A DNA stretch of 64,000 nucleotides from DAHUXN01 sp963729815 (GTDB taxonomy: Bacteria; Acidobacteriota; Terriglobia; Acidiferrales; UBA7541). Below are positions 52,348 through 61,852 of this stretch, one piece after another (position 1 is the first letter of the stretch; each line of letters starts with the position of its first letter). Where the stretch lies: NCBI GenBank assembly GCA_963729815.1, contig CAVSPU010000001.1:248001-312000 (forward strand). The letters run 5' to 3'. The notes beneath the pieces are model-generated. The model was not told the origin of the DNA, made no database searches, and saw only the letters and a list, made by a program, of their open reading frames with translations. Made by a program: the position numbers and the translations under genes.

Positions 52348-53523
52348 ATGAAACTCTTCCGCCGCAACGCCTTTGCGATTTGCATCTTCGGAATGGCGTT
52401 CGCGTTTGGCGCGGAAGCATTGGCGCAGAATGGGCAGAGATTGCCTAAGCCCGTGCCGATGGATTCTGGCGTTCAAGTACAGCGCGACCGAGCCACCGGC
52501 GATTTGGTCCTTCGGTATCCGAAGTCCCCCGGCGCGACGACGGAGACGCCGAAAAACTCGCCGGCGGTGCTGCGGGTCCGAGTTAATTTGGTCGAAGTGG
52601 GGTGTAACGTTTTTTCGACTGACGGCACCGCAGTGCGCGGAATACCGAGAAGCAACTTCCGCGTTTTCCAAGACGGAGCCGAACAAGACATCGCGCATTT
52701 CGACGCTTCGAGCCAGGGCGCGAGCATTGCGCTTGTCATCGATGCAAGCCCCAGCGTCCTGCCAGATACAGATGCGATGAAAGCGGCTGGACAGCAAATC
52801 GTCACGAACCTTTCGCCCGCGGATGAAGTCGCGGTGGTGGATTTCGCCGAGCACACTTACCTGTTGCTGCCCTTTTCACAAGATCGAGCGTTGCTTCAAA
52901 AAGCGATCGCCCGGGTAGACGTGCGGAGCCTGTTCTCGCAAGCCGTCGGTTCGAATATTTACCGCTCTGTTTATCTGGCGGCGGATGAGCTGTTTCCCGG
53001 ACGCACAGGGCGCAAAGCAATCATCCTGCTGACGGATGGGCAGGACAGTGGTCTGGGGCTTAATCTGGACGGCGAGGGAGTGCGGCCGCGGCCGGGCGAT
53101 CCACCGAATCGAGCGACATTGGAAGACGTGGTGAGGGCGCTGTCGTCGCAGGGGATCGAGGTCTATGCAATTTCGACGCAGAATCGGCCACGCGTGATGA
53201 CCCCAGAATGGCTGGCCGCGCATCAAGCGAACTCCTTGATCACACCGGACGCGATCAATCTGGGCATTCCCGCGTACACGGATTTTCTCGCCGAGCTCGT
53301 GCGGCGCGCAGGCGGCCAAATCTATTTCTTGAATGAAACTCGGACGATTGCCAACGCCTATCGTGAGATTATCCAGAATCTGAGCGCGCAGTACACGCTG
53401 GGTTTCTACCCGCCGCCACAGAACCGCGCGGGCTGGCATTCCTTGCGCGTGGAGGTCAGCGGGCAGGGGACAGTCCGCATCGTGCATCGCCTCGCTTATT
53501 ACGCGTCCGCCGATTTGCGGTGA
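52348..53523 (+). CDS. Secreted VWA-domain protein of acidobacterial type
   Basis: A 391-residue protein with a signal peptide (MKLFRRNAFAICIFGMAFAFG...) and a von Willebrand factor A domain. The MIDAS motif DASPS (near 131-135), the later ADEVAVVDFAEH and LLTDGQDSG fit the metal-binding loop set. Upstream of the VWA domain is the short LRVRVNLVEVGCNVFSTDG...FRVFQDGAEQDIAHF block that marks the 'VWFA-related' acidobacterial family. Role unknown; such proteins occur in many copies in acidobacterial genomes. Confidence 0.88.
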   Translation: MKLFRRNAFAICIFGMAFAFGAEALAQNGQRLPKPVPMDSGVQVQRDRATGDLVLRYPKSPGATTETPKNSPAVLRVRVNLVEVGCNVFSTDGTAVRGIPRSNFRVFQDGAEQDIAHFDASSQGASIALVIDASPSVLPDTDAMKAAGQQIVTNLSPADEVAVVDFAEHTYLLLPFSQDRALLQKAIARVDVRSLFSQAVGSNIYRSVYLAADELFPGRTGRKAIILLTDGQDSGLGLNLDGEGVRPRPGDPPNRATLEDVVRALSSQGIEVYAISTQNRPRVMTPEWLAAHQANSLITPDAINLGIPAYTDFLAELVRRAGGQIYFLNETRTIANAYREIIQNLSAQYTLGFYPPPQNRAGWHSLRVEVSGQGTVRIVHRLAYYASADLR

Positions 53524-53608
53524 TGTTCCGAGAAAATGCGGCGCGCCGGCGTCTGGCATGACAGTTAATTTCGCGATCTTGGAAGCGGCATGACTAAATC
53601 GAACCGCC

Positions 53609-54478
53609 ATGGTTAAGAGAAAGAAATTCCGGCTGCGATTGCCGTCGCGGACTCTGATCCTGGGCGAGCGCACGCTCGTCATGGGCGTGCTCAACGTGAC
53701 TCCAGACAGCTTTTCCGATGGCGGGCAATATCTTGATGCCGAAAAGGCAGTGGAACGCGCGCTCCAAATGGAGCGCGAGGGAGCGGACATTCTTGATATC
53801 GGAGGCGAATCGACACGGCCGGGCTCGATGGGAGTGCCGGTGGAGGAAGAGCTAAGACGAATTCTACCGGTCATCACGGCGCTGCGCAGGCGATTGAAAA
53901 TTCCGATTTCCATCGACACGCAAAAAGCGGAAGTGGCGGAAGCGGCGATTGCCGCAGGCGCGGAAATGGTCAATGACATCAGCGCTCTACAAGCCGACCC
54001 AGAAGTTGTCGAAATTGCGCGGCGACGCGGAGTGCCGGTTATTCTGATGCACATGCGTGGGACGCCGAGGACGATGCAGAAAGGACCATTTGCGAGGGAC
54101 GTGGTTGCGGACGTACTCGAAGGGCTGCGGCGTGCCATTATACGTGCGCGCCGCGGCAGAATTGCGCAGTCGAAAATCATCATCGACTCCGGAATCGGTT
54201 TCGGCAAGAATTGCCGGCAGAATTTCGAGCTGATAGCTCGTTTGCCGGAGCTAGCGAAATTGGGTTATCCCTTGTTGGTGGGCGCGTCGCGCAAAGCATT
54301 CATCGGTGACGCGCTCGGTGGAGTCCCCGCGGAGCAGCGCCGCTGGGGCACGGCGGCGGTGGTTGCCGCGTCGATTTTCGGCGGCGCGCACATCGTGCGC
54401 GTGCACGACGTAGCCGAAATGACGCAAGTCGCGCGAGTCACGGATCGAATTCTGCCGGATCGAGCAAAGCACCGGTAA
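53609..54478 (+). CDS. folP: Dihydropteroate synthase
   Basis: A 289-residue TIM-barrel enzyme that condenses p-aminobenzoate with 6-hydroxymethyl-dihydropterin diphosphate in folate synthesis. Signature segments are VMGVLNVTPDSFSDGGQY, DIGGESTRPGS, ISIDTQKAEVAEAA, VNDISALQ and PLLVGASRKAFIGD. All the usual binding residues appear present. In many bacteria folP follows ftsH, and the order is kept here with two genes inserted. Confidence 0.96.
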   Translation: MVKRKKFRLRLPSRTLILGERTLVMGVLNVTPDSFSDGGQYLDAEKAVERALQMEREGADILDIGGESTRPGSMGVPVEEELRRILPVITALRRRLKIPISIDTQKAEVAEAAIAAGAEMVNDISALQADPEVVEIARRRGVPVILMHMRGTPRTMQKGPFARDVVADVLEGLRRAIIRARRGRIAQSKIIIDSGIGFGKNCRQNFELIARLPELAKLGYPLLVGASRKAFIGDALGGVPAEQRRWGTAAVVAASIFGGAHIVRVHDVAEMTQVARVTDRILPDRAKHR

Positions 54479-54505
54479 GATGAATTTCGCGGAGGTTTGG
54501 AAAAT

Positions 54506-56095
54506 ATGCTGCGCCGTTCGGCGATCGTTACTGCAGTAGCCGCGTTGACATTTTCGCTTTGCGTGGCGCGCGGAAATGCGCAAGGGCTCCCGCCGGCGCG
54601 GAAACCTTTTGAGCCGAAGGTGCCGCAAGGAACAAGCGCGTGTGCGATCGACAGGCCGTGCGCGGATGTCGCGCCTCTTATCATCGCGAGCGCGCTTGGG
54701 GCGTCGCCGTTGGAAAATAATTTGCGCGAATTGACAGACGTGATTGGCGGGCGGGTGACAGGCAGTCCGGCGAATGACAAGGCCATCGAATGGGCGGTGG
54801 AGGCATTTCGCCACGCCCGAGTGGATGAAGTGCATACGGAAAAATTCACGATGCCCGTGAGCTGGGCCGAGGGCCACTCGCAGCTCGACGTGATATCACC
54901 TGAGCCGTTTCCGGTGCGCCTGGTGTCGATTGGCTGGTCACCGGCGACGCCCAGCGGCGGCTTCACGGCCAGCGTCGTGGACGCAGGGATGGGCGACGAA
55001 GCGGGATTTGCGCGCCTGGGTGACACGGCGAAGGGCGCAATCGTGCTCGTGCATACGAACGTATTGAAAACTTGGGACGATCTGATGGGCGAATATCTCT
55101 ACGAGCCTGCGATCATCGACCGGGCGGTGAAAGCAGGCGCGGCGGCAATTTTGTGGATGTCGACACGGCCGTACATGCTGCTCTACCGGCACAATCTTTC
55201 GATCACAGGCCAATTGGAGCGATTGCCGCAAGCCGTCGTGGCGCGCGAAGACGCCATGCGCATGGCGCGCTTCATCGCTGCCGGCCAAACGGTGAAAGTC
55301 CACCTCGACATGCCGAACAAAATCGGCGGGCCGGTCGATTCGGAAAATGTCGTCGCGGAAATACGCGGGAGCGCGAAACCAGATGAATTCGTAATCCTGG
55401 GAGCGCATCTCGATTCCTGGGAATTGGGGACCGGCGCGCTGGACGACGGCTGCAATGCAGCGATGGTGATCGACGCGGCCCGCGCCATTCGGGCATCCGG
55501 ATCGATTCCGAAACGATCGATTCGGTTCGTTCTTTTTTCGGGCGAGGAGCAAGGCATGCTCGGTTCGTGGGCTTATGCCGCAGCGCACAGGAAGGAGCTC
55601 GACCACATGGATGCGGCGATCATTTTCGATTCGGGCGATGGGAAAGTGACGGGCTACTCACTGGGCGGACGAAAAGACATTGCGGCGGCGCTGGCGCAGG
55701 CTCTCGAACCTTTGAATCCGTTTGGGCCATTCGAGAATACCGCCGATGCCGACGTTGGTACTGATAATTTAGATTTCTTGCTCGAGGGCGTGCCAACTCT
55801 CGTTGCCAATCAGGAGCCCGACGATTACATGATGAATTATCACGCTGCGTCCGACACTTTCGACAAGGTGGACTTCGCGCAACTCAAGCGCAACGAAGCG
55901 ATCGCGGCGGTTACGGCCTACGCTGTTGCCGATCTGCCCGAAAAACTGGGGCCGCGACAAACTCGAGGGCAAGTGGAGAAGCTGGTGGAGGATACTGGCT
56001 TGAAGAAAGAAATGCAGGAGACGGGCTTCTGGCCACTTTGGCTCGATGGCACGCGCGGACGGCAGCGGGAAGTTGGTCATACCAGCAGCCGGTAA
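54506..56095 (+). CDS. Secreted M28-family zinc aminopeptidase/carboxypeptidase-like protein
   Basis: A 529-residue protein with a signal peptide (MLRRSAIVTAVAALTFSLCVA), a PA-like insertion (about 150-260) and an M28 co-catalytic zinc peptidase domain: GAHLDSWELGTGALDDGCNAA (His and Asp ligands near 300), FSGEEQGMLGS (catalytic Glu and ligand Glu near 346), DSGDGK and NYHAASDTFDKVD (final His ligand near 443). It probably trims peptides in the periplasm or outside. GGAGG lies ten bases before ATG 54506; a TTG at 54497 lacks spacing. Confidence 0.9.
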   Translation: MLRRSAIVTAVAALTFSLCVARGNAQGLPPARKPFEPKVPQGTSACAIDRPCADVAPLIIASALGASPLENNLRELTDVIGGRVTGSPANDKAIEWAVEAFRHARVDEVHTEKFTMPVSWAEGHSQLDVISPEPFPVRLVSIGWSPATPSGGFTASVVDAGMGDEAGFARLGDTAKGAIVLVHTNVLKTWDDLMGEYLYEPAIIDRAVKAGAAAILWMSTRPYMLLYRHNLSITGQLERLPQAVVAREDAMRMARFIAAGQTVKVHLDMPNKIGGPVDSENVVAEIRGSAKPDEFVILGAHLDSWELGTGALDDGCNAAMVIDAARAIRASGSIPKRSIRFVLFSGEEQGMLGSWAYAAAHRKELDHMDAAIIFDSGDGKVTGYSLGGRKDIAAALAQALEPLNPFGPFENTADADVGTDNLDFLLEGVPTLVANQEPDDYMMNYHAASDTFDKVDFAQLKRNEAIAAVTAYAVADLPEKLGPRQTRGQVEKLVEDTGLKKEMQETGFWPLWLDGTRGRQREVGHTSSR

Positions 56096-56159
56096 CTTTC
56101 CGCGCTCCACACGCCACAGCAAGGATTTGGGGGCCGTGAGCGGGCTATAATGTTTACAG

Positions 56160-56642
56160 ATGGAATCTACTCGCGCTATTCCTCGTTCCGCAGCGCCACA
56201 ATCCCGCCGCATACTTGCGATTGATTATGGCCGGCGGCGTATCGGATTGGCGATTTCCGATGAATTGCGTCTGACGGCAAGCCCACTGGCGATCATCGAA
56301 AGGAAAAATCGCCGAGAAGACATGCGGCGGCTCCGCGAGATCGTGCGGAAAAACGGGGTGGGACTCATTTTGGTCGGTTCGCCGGTGCACCTTGGCGGGC
56401 ACGCTGGTGAGATGGCGGAAGAAGCGGCGCGATTTGCCGAGCGCATCCGGAAAGAACTCGGATTGCCAGTGGAGCTGCGGGATGAAAGATTGACAAGCTG
56501 GGAAGCCGAGGAAATCGCAAAAGAAGTCCTGGACAGGAAAGACGCGAAGAAGAACATCGATTCCATGGCGGCGGCGATTCTATTGCGCGAACACCTCGAC
56601 GAATCACGCAATGGAAAGCCAGCAGCGGCGAAAGGCCAATAA
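56160..56642 (+). CDS. ruvX: YqgF/RuvX-type nuclease (putative pre-16S rRNA nuclease)
   Basis: A 160-residue RNase H-fold protein: LAIDYGRRRIGLAISDE carries the first catalytic Asp, VGSPVHLGGHAGEMAEEA and LRDERLTSWEAEEI follow, and IDSMAAAILL provides the last Asp. The family is thought to process pre-16S rRNA, with a disputed role as a Holliday junction resolvase. It is three bases upstream of mltG, a pairing common in bacteria. Confidence 0.93.
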   Translation: MESTRAIPRSAAPQSRRILAIDYGRRRIGLAISDELRLTASPLAIIERKNRREDMRRLREIVRKNGVGLILVGSPVHLGGHAGEMAEEAARFAERIRKELGLPVELRDERLTSWEAEEIAKEVLDRKDAKKNIDSMAAAILLREHLDESRNGKPAAAKGQ

Positions 56643-56645
56643 CGC

Positions 56646-57827
56646 ATGCGGCGATTCGCTGTCGCGATTGTCGTTCTCATCGTTGTCGCGGCCGCCGGAG
56701 CCGAATGGGTCAAACGTGAGCTCAAGCATCCATATCGTGGCTATTCGCAGACGCAGGTTTTCGTCGATATTCCGCGCGGCACGCCCCGATGGGGTATCTC
56801 GGAGACGCTGCAGAAAAGCGGCGTGATTCACAGCCGCGTTGCGTTCGTTTTGCTGAGTGAATGGCACCACCGTGGCGTCCTGCAGGCAGGCGAATACATG
56901 TTTAACCGGCCGATGACGCCGCGAGAGGTGTATGCGCAAATTGCGGGCGGCCATATCTATGTGTACACGGTCGTCGTGCCCGAGGGCTGGACGATGTTCG
57001 ACATCGCCGGCGAACTTGATCGACAGGGACTCTGCAGCAAAGAGGATTTTCTTCGCGCGGCACAAGATCCTTCGCTGGTGCGGGACATCGCGCCAAAGGC
57101 GCCGACGCTCGAAGGATTTCTGTTCCCTTCGTCCTACCAATTTTCGCGGCACACCAAGCCCGAGGAGATTGCCGCGACGATGGTGAAGCAGTTCCGCGAC
57201 GAGTGGGGAAAACTGCACAGCGAGTCGGCTCAGGATCCGGGCCCAACGCTCCCGAGCGCGCAGGATAGGTCGGCGATTCACAAGACGGCTGCCTACGTGT
57301 CCCCCGCGGCAAAGCTTTCCGTGGCAGAAATTGTGACGCTGGCGTCACTGGTCGAGCGTGAAACGCCGCAGTCTCCGGAGCGGCCGATTGTCGCGAGTGT
57401 TTTTTACAACCGGCTCAAACTCGGAGTGCCGTTACAGTGCGATCCAACAGTGGAATACGCACTCGATCTCGAAGGGAAGCCGGCTGTCAAAGTGACTCCA
57501 GAGGACCTCCGTGTCAGTTCGACGTACAACACATACCGGCATCGCGGGCTCCCCCCCGGACCGATTGCGAATCCGGGAGACGCATCGTTGCGCGCGGCGC
57601 TCGACCCGGCGCGAACAAAGTATCTGTATTTTGTGGCGAACGGTTCGGGTGGCCATTTTTTCAGCCGCACTCTGGAAGAGCACAATCGCAATGTGCAACG
57701 GTACCGGCGGATACTTGAAGGCTTGCCAGCTGAGCCGCCGCCCACGCGCGCCAAAGTGAAATCGCTGCACAAGGGATCGACGAGCAAGCGCCACACGGCC
57801 AGGAAGAAATCGCGGAGCCCCTCATGA
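56646..57827 (+). CDS. mltG: Endolytic murein transglycosylase MltG
   Basis: A 393-residue inner-membrane enzyme that cuts nascent glycan strands. One N-terminal helix (FAVAIVVLIVVAAAGAEWV), a LysM-like subdomain (YVYTVVVPEGWTMFDIAGELDRQGL shortened here), then the YceG catalytic domain with LASLVERETPQSPERPIVASVFYNRL shortened here (conserved Glu near 235), LQCDPTVEYAL, STYNTYRHRGLPPGPIANPG and YLYFVANGSGGHFFSRTLEEHN. A Lys/Arg-rich C-terminal tail (TARKKSRSPS) follows. Its TGA overlaps the next gene's ATG. Confidence 0.95.
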   Translation: MRRFAVAIVVLIVVAAAGAEWVKRELKHPYRGYSQTQVFVDIPRGTPRWGISETLQKSGVIHSRVAFVLLSEWHHRGVLQAGEYMFNRPMTPREVYAQIAGGHIYVYTVVVPEGWTMFDIAGELDRQGLCSKEDFLRAAQDPSLVRDIAPKAPTLEGFLFPSSYQFSRHTKPEEIAATMVKQFRDEWGKLHSESAQDPGPTLPSAQDRSAIHKTAAYVSPAAKLSVAEIVTLASLVERETPQSPERPIVASVFYNRLKLGVPLQCDPTVEYALDLEGKPAVKVTPEDLRVSSTYNTYRHRGLPPGPIANPGDASLRAALDPARTKYLYFVANGSGGHFFSRTLEEHNRNVQRYRRILEGLPAEPPPTRAKVKSLHKGSTSKRHTARKKSRSPS

Positions 57828-58387
57828 GCAAAGACAAAAAATCGGCGAAGAAAGAAATGATTCTGACGGCCGCGCATGAAATGAAGAAGGCAGTCTATAC
57901 GCCGGCCGAAATCGAGCAAATCCGGAGAAAGCTGATTGCAGAGCACGGGGAAGCCGGGAAAACCTCCGCCGATTACATCGCCGACGTGCTCGCGGACGCG
58001 AAGATGCGCGTCGTATTGTCCGCCCGCACCGACACAGAGGGCCTCTACGAAGAGGAGTTTCACGACCTGTTGCGTTTCTCCACGTTCGAAGACGCGGAAA
58101 TGTGCCTGGTGCGGCTGGACGAGCTCTTGCGAAAATTCGAGACGGAAGGCGAAAGGGCAGCAGAGGCGCGCGTCCTCGAGGTAGCAAGACTCGGGCGGCG
58201 GCGGGCCGAAATGATCGCGCGAAATCACAAAGTGGACGCGGAAAAACGAAGCGAAAAAGAAGAAGTAGCGCGCTGGTTTGCCGTGTGGCTGGAACAACCC
58301 GATGCCTTCTTCGACTGGCTCGAGCTGCGCAAGCAATCCCCCGAATTCCAGCAGCGCTTTCCGCAGCGCGAAATACAGGCCGAGTAA
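57824..58387 (+). CDS. Hypothetical protein, helical, coupled to mltG
   Basis: A 187-residue, strongly charged, mostly helical protein without signal peptide (MSKDKKSAKKEMILTAAHEMKK..., YTPAEIEQIRRKLIAEHG, EEEFHDLLRFSTFEDAEMCLVRLDELLRKF, REKEEVARWFAVWLEQPDAFFDW-type C-terminal). ATG 57824 overlaps the mltG stop by four bases. No family recognised; probably cytoplasmic. Confidence 0.75.
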   Translation: MSKDKKSAKKEMILTAAHEMKKAVYTPAEIEQIRRKLIAEHGEAGKTSADYIADVLADAKMRVVLSARTDTEGLYEEEFHDLLRFSTFEDAEMCLVRLDELLRKFETEGERAAEARVLEVARLGRRRAEMIARNHKVDAEKRSEKEEVARWFAVWLEQPDAFFDWLELRKQSPEFQQRFPQREIQAE

Positions 58388-58388
58388 A

Positions 58389-58940
58389 ATGGCCACATTA
58401 GAAGTCGAAGTAATGGACCTGGGACCAGATGTTCGAGCCATCGGCCTCGAACTGGTCGAAGGAGCGGATCGCGAGCCCGTTCGAGGTCCCGACGCGGCGC
58501 AAATATGGAGCCGCGCCCTTCCGGCGATCGCGGCACAAGAGCCGTGGGCGCTCGATTTTTTCGGCCATCTCGAACCTTTACGCGAATTCTGCGAGAGCAA
58601 GAAGATCGAATATCGGGAAGCCTCCAGACAATGCATTGTCATTCCCGCGCCAGGGCAAGAGGAGTTTTCTCAATTGCTTCAGCGGTTCGAGCGCGAGACT
58701 TTCGGAGTGCGCGCAGGAGACCAACTGAGAACTGGCGATCCAGCCCTCGAAAATGAGCTCTCCCGGCATGGCCCGGACGCCTACCACCAGGCATATTCAA
58801 ACTACAATTTCTGCGCCATCTGCGATCTCGAAAACGGCTCGGTGGTTCTGCTGAGCAGGAAACTCTGGGCCAGCGAGGTTGCTCGGAGGGTACGTCCTAC
58901 GCTCAACAGCCTGGATGTACAAGTTCGAATGGGAGCGTAA
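58389..58940 (+). CDS. Hypothetical protein following the mltG-coupled gene
   Basis: A 183-residue protein beginning MATLEVEVMDLGPDVRAIGLELVEGAD, with later conserved-looking segments (PWALDFFGHLEPLREFCESKKIEYREA, NFCAICDLENGSVVLLSRKLWASEVAR). ATG 58389 is one base after the previous stop (TAAAATG). No family recognised. Confidence 0.7.
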   Translation: MATLEVEVMDLGPDVRAIGLELVEGADREPVRGPDAAQIWSRALPAIAAQEPWALDFFGHLEPLREFCESKKIEYREASRQCIVIPAPGQEEFSQLLQRFERETFGVRAGDQLRTGDPALENELSRHGPDAYHQAYSNYNFCAICDLENGSVVLLSRKLWASEVARRVRPTLNSLDVQVRMGA

Positions 58941-58995
58941 AACACTGGCACTCTTTCCTGCCCGCCAGAAAATGTCACCTTCTGTAACTTACTGG

Positions 58996-59035
58996 TTCAG
59001 ACGAGACATAGCTGGGCCTTCGGTACTTGTCTGAA
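58996..59035. promoter_or_regulatory. Inverted repeat upstream of the HEAT-like/PilZ gene
   Basis: TTCAGAC (58996-59002) and GTCTGAA (59029-59035) form a perfect 7-bp inverted repeat with a 26-base spacer. A second short hairpin, GGTAC-CGCC-GTACC, lies at 59046-59059. Both are within 125 bases of the start of the PilZ-protein gene and may be regulatory. Confidence 0.35.
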
Positions 59036-59118
59036 TGCGCACGCTGGTACCGCCGTACCATTCCCACTGGGTTACTATACCAAGCAGGATGCTACGCAGA
59101 GATATTTGAGGTCCGCCC

Positions 59119-61779
59119 ATGCCCAGCGCCAACGAGTCATTGCCCTCCCTGTCGAGAGCATTCGTGCGCAGCCTTAACCTGCTGCTGAAATTCGCCCGCC
59201 TATATGGATTGGAGCACACGCGCACAGCGAGCCAGTTAAATGCCGCCTGGGTTGAATTAAACACAGCCCTGAATACCTCGGGTCCGTCGGGGCTCGTGCT
59301 GGGCACGTCGGGAACAGACCTGCTGGTGGATGGGATGACGCTGGAGTCCACAGCTTCCGAGCGCAGCCTGGCTCAGCTCCTCACGAATGCAAATATCGCG
59401 AGCATTGTCTTCACGCACGAATTAACCAGGGAAGCGTTTACGACTTTTGTACGCGCTTTTGCCGAGGCGGGACTCAAGCCAACGGAATTGGTCCGCAATC
59501 TGAAATCGTCTTTCGGCGAAGGGCCGGCGTCCGGAATTCGCATCAATGAAATTCGCTTTGTGGCAGCGGATTCGGATATGGCTGACTCGGCGATTGCAGC
59601 CCAACTTGCGGCAAAATCACTGGGCGTGGATGCCAGCAAACTGCAGGACTGGCTTCGAGACCCCGAGAAGCTCATTCAACTGATATCCGCAGCGGAAGGA
59701 TCGGGCCTCTCGGCGACTTCAGGATACGCCTTCGGAGAGGAACTGATCGGCACGGCGCATGAAGCAAACTCGGCGCAGGGCCAGGGCGTATACATGCTTT
59801 CCGAGCAGGACATGCAGTCGCTGATGCAAATGGTGACGAGTCTAAATGCGGCATCGCACGGACCGGCAGGGGAGGCGGAAAAAACAAATTGGAAAGAGCG
59901 CTTTGCGACTCTTCCCGCTCCTGCTCAAGCGACTCTACGGGAAACGCTGGCAAGAATAAGCTCGAAGCATCCAAACCAGAAGCTCGATGACGCGGCTATG
60001 CTGCAATTGGCTGAAGACATGGCCATCCATTACGCCATCGAACGATTCCAGCGCGGCGACCTCAAAGTAGACGCGGTGCGGCAGCTGCTGGACAAGCTCG
60101 GGAAAGAGATCGAAACCCTGCGAAAGGTACTGGCGTCGCACGAAGACAAGATGGCGAAGGCCGGAATGTCCATTGAGATGCACGCGGATATTTTGGACCG
60201 GCAGTTCTGGTCATCCGTGTCCGAATCCGGCAAGCGCGGCGTGCTGCTGTCACCGGAAAGCTGGTGCGTCCCGGCGAGAAATGTGCGGCAATACTGCGAG
60301 GAACTGCTGAGCCATGGAGACTCGGGCACGGCTGAAAAAATTTTGACGCAGTATGCTGGCTGCGTGAGCCACCATGACCCGGAGGCACGAAAGAAGGCGG
60401 CCATGGGCTTGAGCCAAATGGTCGATCTTTACGTCCGCGCCGACGGGGCACGCCTCGACGAAGCGGTTCGGTTGATCGGAGAGCAGTTGAGCGTCGAGCG
60501 CGACGCGGAGTTACAAAGCCTGCTCAGCGCGGCGTTCGTGCGGTTCAGCCAGGAAGCGGCGGAGCGGAAATCCTACCCCGCGGTACGGCACACACTTGAC
60601 ACGCTGGCCAAGATCGAAAAATCGCGGCCAAACTGGTCGCAAAGTTTGGAGCCTCGGATTGGGATAGCGAATCGAATCCCGGAATTTATCGACCATGGAC
60701 TGAACAGTGCGGGCGCAACGCCGGAGCTCCTGGAGGTATTGCGGCGCGTTCCGGAAGCGGCAGCCGACCAGATGTCAAGCCGGTTAATGCGCGTCGCACG
60801 CGGAGTGGAACGCGAACAGCTCGTGAGAATGGCGCGCGCGCTCGGCGAACCAGCGAAAGAGCATCTGCGGCGGACGCTTGAATACAGCCCGATCACGAAT
60901 GCGGTTCGCGTCGTCGGACTCTTGAGCAGGATTGAGCCCTCCTCGGTCGAGCAGCTCTTGCCCGAGAGGATTCGCAGCGGCGAGAGGTCCGCGCACGACG
61001 AAGCGTTGCGGCAGCTCTCGGTGGGCGGAGCGCCGGAGCGGGGCCGAATGTTGATGGGCATGATCGAGCGGCTGGATCGCATGATCGTTCCCATGGCGCT
61101 CGATGAAGTGGGCATGTCCGGCGATCCTAGCGTTGCGCCGGAGCTCTTGCGATTGGCCGAGGGCGACCTGTTGCCAGACAGTTCGGAGTTCTTGCGCGTG
61201 AAGGCTATCGAGGCGCTCGGAAGGTTGCGACCGCCGGATTGCGCCACTCATTTGAGGCAAATCATTGAGACGCGGCACGCATGGCGCTGGGCCTATCCGA
61301 CAGAAATGCGGCTGGCGGCTGGGCAAGCGCTCATGAAGCTCGATCCCGAGCAGGCACAGGAAGTGCTGGCTCGTTCCGGACTCGACGCGGGCATGCTGAG
61401 CCTGGCGCCATTGGATGCGCGTTTGGATCGCGATTTCGTCCGGTTCCGGCGTTACCCCCGGATTCGCATGACGAAGCCGGTTTCGGCTGTCATCCAGTCG
61501 AAACGCGGCAAGTATCAACCCGCGGTACAGGTCTTGAGCCTTGAAGGGGGTCTTCTCAGCGGGGATGTCCAGCTCTCCGTGGGGACGGCTGCGGACTTGC
61601 GAATCTCCTCCGGGATGCGTCCTATTCGCCTGGAAGTTCTGGTGCGATTCACGAAGACGAATCAAGCCGGAGTCGAAATGGTTGGCATGGACCTCGAAGA
61701 CCGCTCGCGACTGCGGAGCCTCCTGGTTTCGATGGCGGGCGCCACGCCTGAGCCTCAACCATTGCCTATGTCTGCTTGA
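59119..61779 (+). CDS. Large alpha-helical (HEAT-like) protein with C-terminal PilZ domain
   Basis: An 886-residue cytoplasmic protein. The first ~760 residues are a chain of amphipathic helices resembling HEAT repeats (for example PEARKKAAMGLSQMVDLYVRADGARL, RDAELQSLLSAAFVRFSQEAAER, MALDEVGMSGDPSVAPELLRLAEGDL shortened here, RVKAIEALGRLRPPDCATHLRQII). From about 770 a PilZ-like domain begins with FRRYPRIRM (RxxxR-type c-di-GMP-binding motif) and continues LSLEGGLLSGDVQL... . It is a plausible c-di-GMP effector for the two cyclases in this window. Target unknown. Confidence 0.8.
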   Translation: MPSANESLPSLSRAFVRSLNLLLKFARLYGLEHTRTASQLNAAWVELNTALNTSGPSGLVLGTSGTDLLVDGMTLESTASERSLAQLLTNANIASIVFTHELTREAFTTFVRAFAEAGLKPTELVRNLKSSFGEGPASGIRINEIRFVAADSDMADSAIAAQLAAKSLGVDASKLQDWLRDPEKLIQLISAAEGSGLSATSGYAFGEELIGTAHEANSAQGQGVYMLSEQDMQSLMQMVTSLNAASHGPAGEAEKTNWKERFATLPAPAQATLRETLARISSKHPNQKLDDAAMLQLAEDMAIHYAIERFQRGDLKVDAVRQLLDKLGKEIETLRKVLASHEDKMAKAGMSIEMHADILDRQFWSSVSESGKRGVLLSPESWCVPARNVRQYCEELLSHGDSGTAEKILTQYAGCVSHHDPEARKKAAMGLSQMVDLYVRADGARLDEAVRLIGEQLSVERDAELQSLLSAAFVRFSQEAAERKSYPAVRHTLDTLAKIEKSRPNWSQSLEPRIGIANRIPEFIDHGLNSAGATPELLEVLRRVPEAAADQMSSRLMRVARGVEREQLVRMARALGEPAKEHLRRTLEYSPITNAVRVVGLLSRIEPSSVEQLLPERIRSGERSAHDEALRQLSVGGAPERGRMLMGMIERLDRMIVPMALDEVGMSGDPSVAPELLRLAEGDLLPDSSEFLRVKAIEALGRLRPPDCATHLRQIIETRHAWRWAYPTEMRLAAGQALMKLDPEQAQEVLARSGLDAGMLSLAPLDARLDRDFVRFRRYPRIRMTKPVSAVIQSKRGKYQPAVQVLSLEGGLLSGDVQLSVGTAADLRISSGMRPIRLEVLVRFTKTNQAGVEMVGMDLEDRSRLRSLLVSMAGATPEPQPLPMSA

Positions 61780-61820
61780 GCGATATCCCTCAAGTTGATA
61801 CCTCGACCGCTGTGGTTGCG

Positions 61821-61850
61821 TTGACACCCCCCAGATACGGCTGTTAAATT
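61821..61850 (+). promoter_or_regulatory. Candidate sigma-70 promoter before the lipoprotein gene
   Basis: TTGACA at 61821-61826 matches the -35 consensus exactly; TTAAAT (61844-61849) at 17-base spacing serves as -10 (four of six matches). The start of transcription would fall at or just after the GTG at 61853, so either the gene is leaderless or translation starts slightly downstream. Confidence 0.5.
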
Positions 61851-61852
61851 CG

